Below, piece after piece: positions 6,461-7,924 of a DNA stretch of 7,924 nt. Each line of letters starts with the position of its first letter. Position 1 is the first letter of the stretch. The DNA is from JBAROU01 sp049642385 (lineage in GTDB: Bacteria > Chloroflexota > Dehalococcoidia > DSTF01 > RBG-16-68-14). A program made the translations under genes and the position numbers. The DNA lies in assembly GCA_049642385.1 (NCBI GenBank), contig JBAROU010000013.1, forward strand, positions 1-7,924. The letters run 5' to 3'. The notes under the pieces were generated by a model, which did not search any database, was not told the DNA's origin, and saw only the letters and a program-made list of their open reading frames with translations.

Positions 6461-7579
6461 CTAGAGGTCCAGAAGGCGCGCCAGGCGGCGACGGTGGAAC
6501 GCCGGGTCGCCCAGATAGTGGTAGAAGCTGCGCGACTTCTTGGTGTAGAGATACAGGCCGTACGCCCTGTCTGAGCCGATGCCGCCGTGGACGTGGTGCG
6601 CTGACTCGCAGAGCTGGTAGAAGCCCTCGCTCGCGACGGCCTTCGCCACGGAGACAGTCGCCTGGGCGTCCGGCTTGCCGTGTTCCAGCTTCCAAATCGC
6701 CTCGTAGGCCGTCCAGCGGGCAGCATCAGCGTGGTTCAGCATCTCGATCAGGTGGTCCTGCACTCGCTGGAAGCGCGCGATCGGCTGGCCGAACTGGACG
6801 CGCTGCTGGGCGTACGCCAGCGTGAACTCGTACACGCGTCGCATTGCGCCGGCGACGTAGGCGCAGAGCAGCGCTGTCGCGCTGTCGAGGACGGGCGTGA
6901 GCGTATCCCACGCAGCACCCCGCGCGCCGACGACGCGGTCGGCGGCCACCTCGACGCCTTCGAACGTCACGTCGAACAGCGGCTCGCCCACGAAGCCCTC
7001 CATGCGCTGGAGCGCGACGCCTTTCGCGTCGCGCGGCACGAGGAAGAGCGACGTGGCATCTTCGGCTCGCGCGACCACGATGAGTTCGTCGGCTGATCCT
7101 GCGTCCGGCACAAAGCGCTTCGTACCGTCAAGGATAAAGGCGCCGCTGCTCTCGCGAGCCGTCATGCGTATGTGTTCCGGCGACCAGCCGTATTGCTCTT
7201 CGGTGATCGCCAGGCCGAGGGCTAACTCGCCGCGCGCGACCGCGGGCAGGTAGCGTTGCTGCTGCTCGTTGCGGCCTGCGCGCAGAACCAGCAGCGCGCC
7301 CAGCACGGCGGACGAGTGGTGCGGGCCGGGCAGGATGCCGCGCCCCATCTCTTCGTAGAGCACGGCAGCGTCCGTGAGCGAGCCGCCCCCGCCGCCGCGT
7401 TCCGTTGGGATCAGGATGCCTGCCCAACCGAGACCGGCCATCTTCTGCCACAGCTCGGCCGAGAAGCCGCCTGCTTCGTCGATGCGCCGCGCCTCGGCGA
7501 GCGGGCACTCGCGCTCGACGAAGTCACGCACGCTCTTGCGCAGCAGCGCCCGCTCGTCGGTCAGGGAGAAGTTGGGCAT
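6461..7579 (-). CDS. Acyl-CoA dehydrogenase family protein without a visible catalytic Glu
   Basis: The protein is 372 residues, of normal family length, with the N-terminal helical domain (FSLTDERALLRKSVRDFVE), the loop LGLAITEEQYG (121-131), the beta domain (VTFEGVEVAADRVVG, 204-218) and the C-terminal bundle. FAD-binding segments are RVQFGQPIARFQRVQDHL (260-277) and HHVHGGIGSDRAYG (328-341). The MCAD catalytic Glu position (IYEGTxQ) reads YLYTKKS here (343-349), and the helix-G Glu of isovaleryl/long-chain enzymes aligns near Ala234 in LDSATALLCAYVAG. Neither site holds a Glu. This pattern resembles the partner chain of alpha2beta2 acyl-CoA dehydrogenases of the FadE/ChsE type. The partner is probably the gene nine bases upstream on the same strand. 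The start ATG complements 7577-7579, with a weak GGAG 12 bases upstream. It converges on the lipoprotein gene, leaving two bases between stops. Confidence 0.92.
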   Translation of the reverse strand: MPNFSLTDERALLRKSVRDFVERECPLAEARRIDEAGGFSAELWQKMAGLGWAGILIPTERGGGGGSLTDAAVLYEEMGRGILPGPHHSSAVLGALLVLRAGRNEQQQRYLPAVARGELALGLAITEEQYGWSPEHIRMTARESSGAFILDGTKRFVPDAGSADELIVVARAEDATSLFLVPRDAKGVALQRMEGFVGEPLFDVTFEGVEVAADRVVGARGAAWDTLTPVLDSATALLCAYVAGAMRRVYEFTLAYAQQRVQFGQPIARFQRVQDHLIEMLNHADAARWTAYEAIWKLEHGKPDAQATVSVAKAVASEGFYQLCESAHHVHGGIGSDRAYGLYLYTKKSRSFYHYLGDPAFHRRRLARLLDL

Positions 7580-7588
7580 GGCAGTCGA

Positions 7589-7924
7589 TTACTCCGCGGG
7601 GCGACTGTCGGCCATGCCGCGAAACATACGTAGCTTCTGGATTTCGACGGTGCCGCCGGGGTGCGCCATGAGGACCGCGTAGCGCTGGAAGTACTCGAGG
7701 TCACCGCCCAGTGGCGCGAACTGTGGAGCCGTGATCAGCGAGAGCGGGCCGAGCGCGCGGTGGATCGCTTCGCCCAGCTCGAGGTCGTACAGCTTCCGCC
7801 CGAGCGCGACCTGCGCGCTTTCGTACGGCATCGCCTGACCCGTCGATTCGAGCCACTCGTTGCGCAGGCGGAACAAGCGCTGCACCTGAAAGCCGACGTA
7901 TGCGCGCACGAGCGCGTCCTGCGC
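7589..7924 (-). CDS. Acyl-CoA dehydrogenase family protein, C-terminal fragment (runs off the window)
   Basis: This minus-strand frame stays open to the last base and ends with TAA at 7591-7589, showing 111 C-terminal residues. The GTG at 7909 is only an internal valine codon. The visible part is the helical bundle of an acyl-CoA dehydrogenase, with YVGFQVQRLFRLRNEW, a GRKLYDLELGEAIHRALGP helix and a terminal HPGGTVEIQKLRMFRGMA box that matches the family's xGTxEIQRNIIAERxLGLP end. In this box the MCAD-type Glu site is Gly, so its catalytic Glu, if any, must be in helix G outside the window. Nine bases separate it from the second dehydrogenase gene, which argues for a co-translated pair forming a heteromeric flavoenzyme. 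The family is supported by the C-terminal motif; the subunit role is inferred. Confidence 0.82.
   Translation of the reverse strand, partial: AQDALVRAYVGFQVQRLFRLRNEWLESTGQAMPYESAQVALGRKLYDLELGEAIHRALGPLSLITAPQFAPLGGDLEYFQRYAVLMAHPGGTVEIQKLRMFRGMADSRPAE

Noticed and set aside
6450..6472. CTGGA...TCCAG inverted repeat at the convergent junction as a terminator
   Set aside because: Only a 5-bp stem with a 13-base loop and no T-run on either strand, so it is too weak to call an intrinsic terminator.
1..7924. CRISPR arrays, tRNA genes, insertion-sequence ends or long direct repeats
   Set aside because: Read by eye, no regularly spaced repeats, cloverleaf-like segments, transposase motifs or terminal inverted repeats were seen, and coding genes occupy nearly all bases. 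A covariance-model search would settle small RNAs.

Overview
The window is GC-rich, densely coding bacterial DNA. It looks like a chromosomal catabolic locus for acyl-CoA (fatty-acid, branched-chain, terpenoid or steroid-like) substrates. Nine protein genes fill almost all of it and two run off the ends. Seven lie on the plus strand and two acyl-CoA dehydrogenase genes lie on the minus strand. I found no tRNA, rRNA, CRISPR array or mobile element, and no gene-free stretch longer than about 75 bases. The organism cannot be fixed from sequence alone. The mix of a luciferase-like flavin monooxygenase, a thiolase-like protein with a DUF35 partner, a CaiB-type CoA transferase and a lipoprotein with a Gly/Ser/Thr/Pro-rich linker after its cysteine fits a high-GC Chloroflexota (Dehalococcoidia/SAR202-like) genome. 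An actinobacterial-type catabolic locus is the alternative. This is inference.

Layout. Bases 1-2653 hold a tight plus-strand unit: a luciferase-like flavin oxidoreductase (5' end missing), a thiolase-superfamily protein, and a zinc-ribbon/OB-fold (DUF35) protein whose start overlaps the thiolase stop by four bases. A 75-base gap (2654-2728) follows, with a good sigma70-type promoter (TTGACG, 17 bp, TATACA), a small inverted repeat over its -10 box and a perfect AGGAGG. It drives a second plus-strand unit (2729-6458): crotonase-family enzyme, CaiB/BaiF CoA transferase, tandem EthD-domain protein and a predicted lipoprotein of the endonuclease/exonuclease/phosphatase fold. Two base pairs later the convergent minus-strand unit ends; it encodes two acyl-CoA dehydrogenase-family proteins, the upstream one truncated by the window edge.

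How the genes may work together (inference). The CoA transferase would activate an acid, the acyl-CoA dehydrogenase pair would desaturate it, the crotonase would hydrate or isomerise the enoyl-CoA, and the thiolase-like/DUF35 pair would cleave the chain. The flavin monooxygenase would oxidise a substrate or product.

The most interesting feature is that several enzymes lack textbook catalytic residues. The thiolase-like protein lacks both Cys and the His of canonical thiolases and sits beside a DUF35 protein, an arrangement known from the Ltp2/ChsH2 retro-aldolase of steroid side-chain breakdown. The crotonase keeps only one of the two hydratase glutamates. The complete acyl-CoA dehydrogenase lacks the catalytic Glu at both usual positions, which suggests one half of a heteromeric enzyme. 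The locus may therefore encode a C-C bond-cleaving route different from ordinary beta-oxidation.
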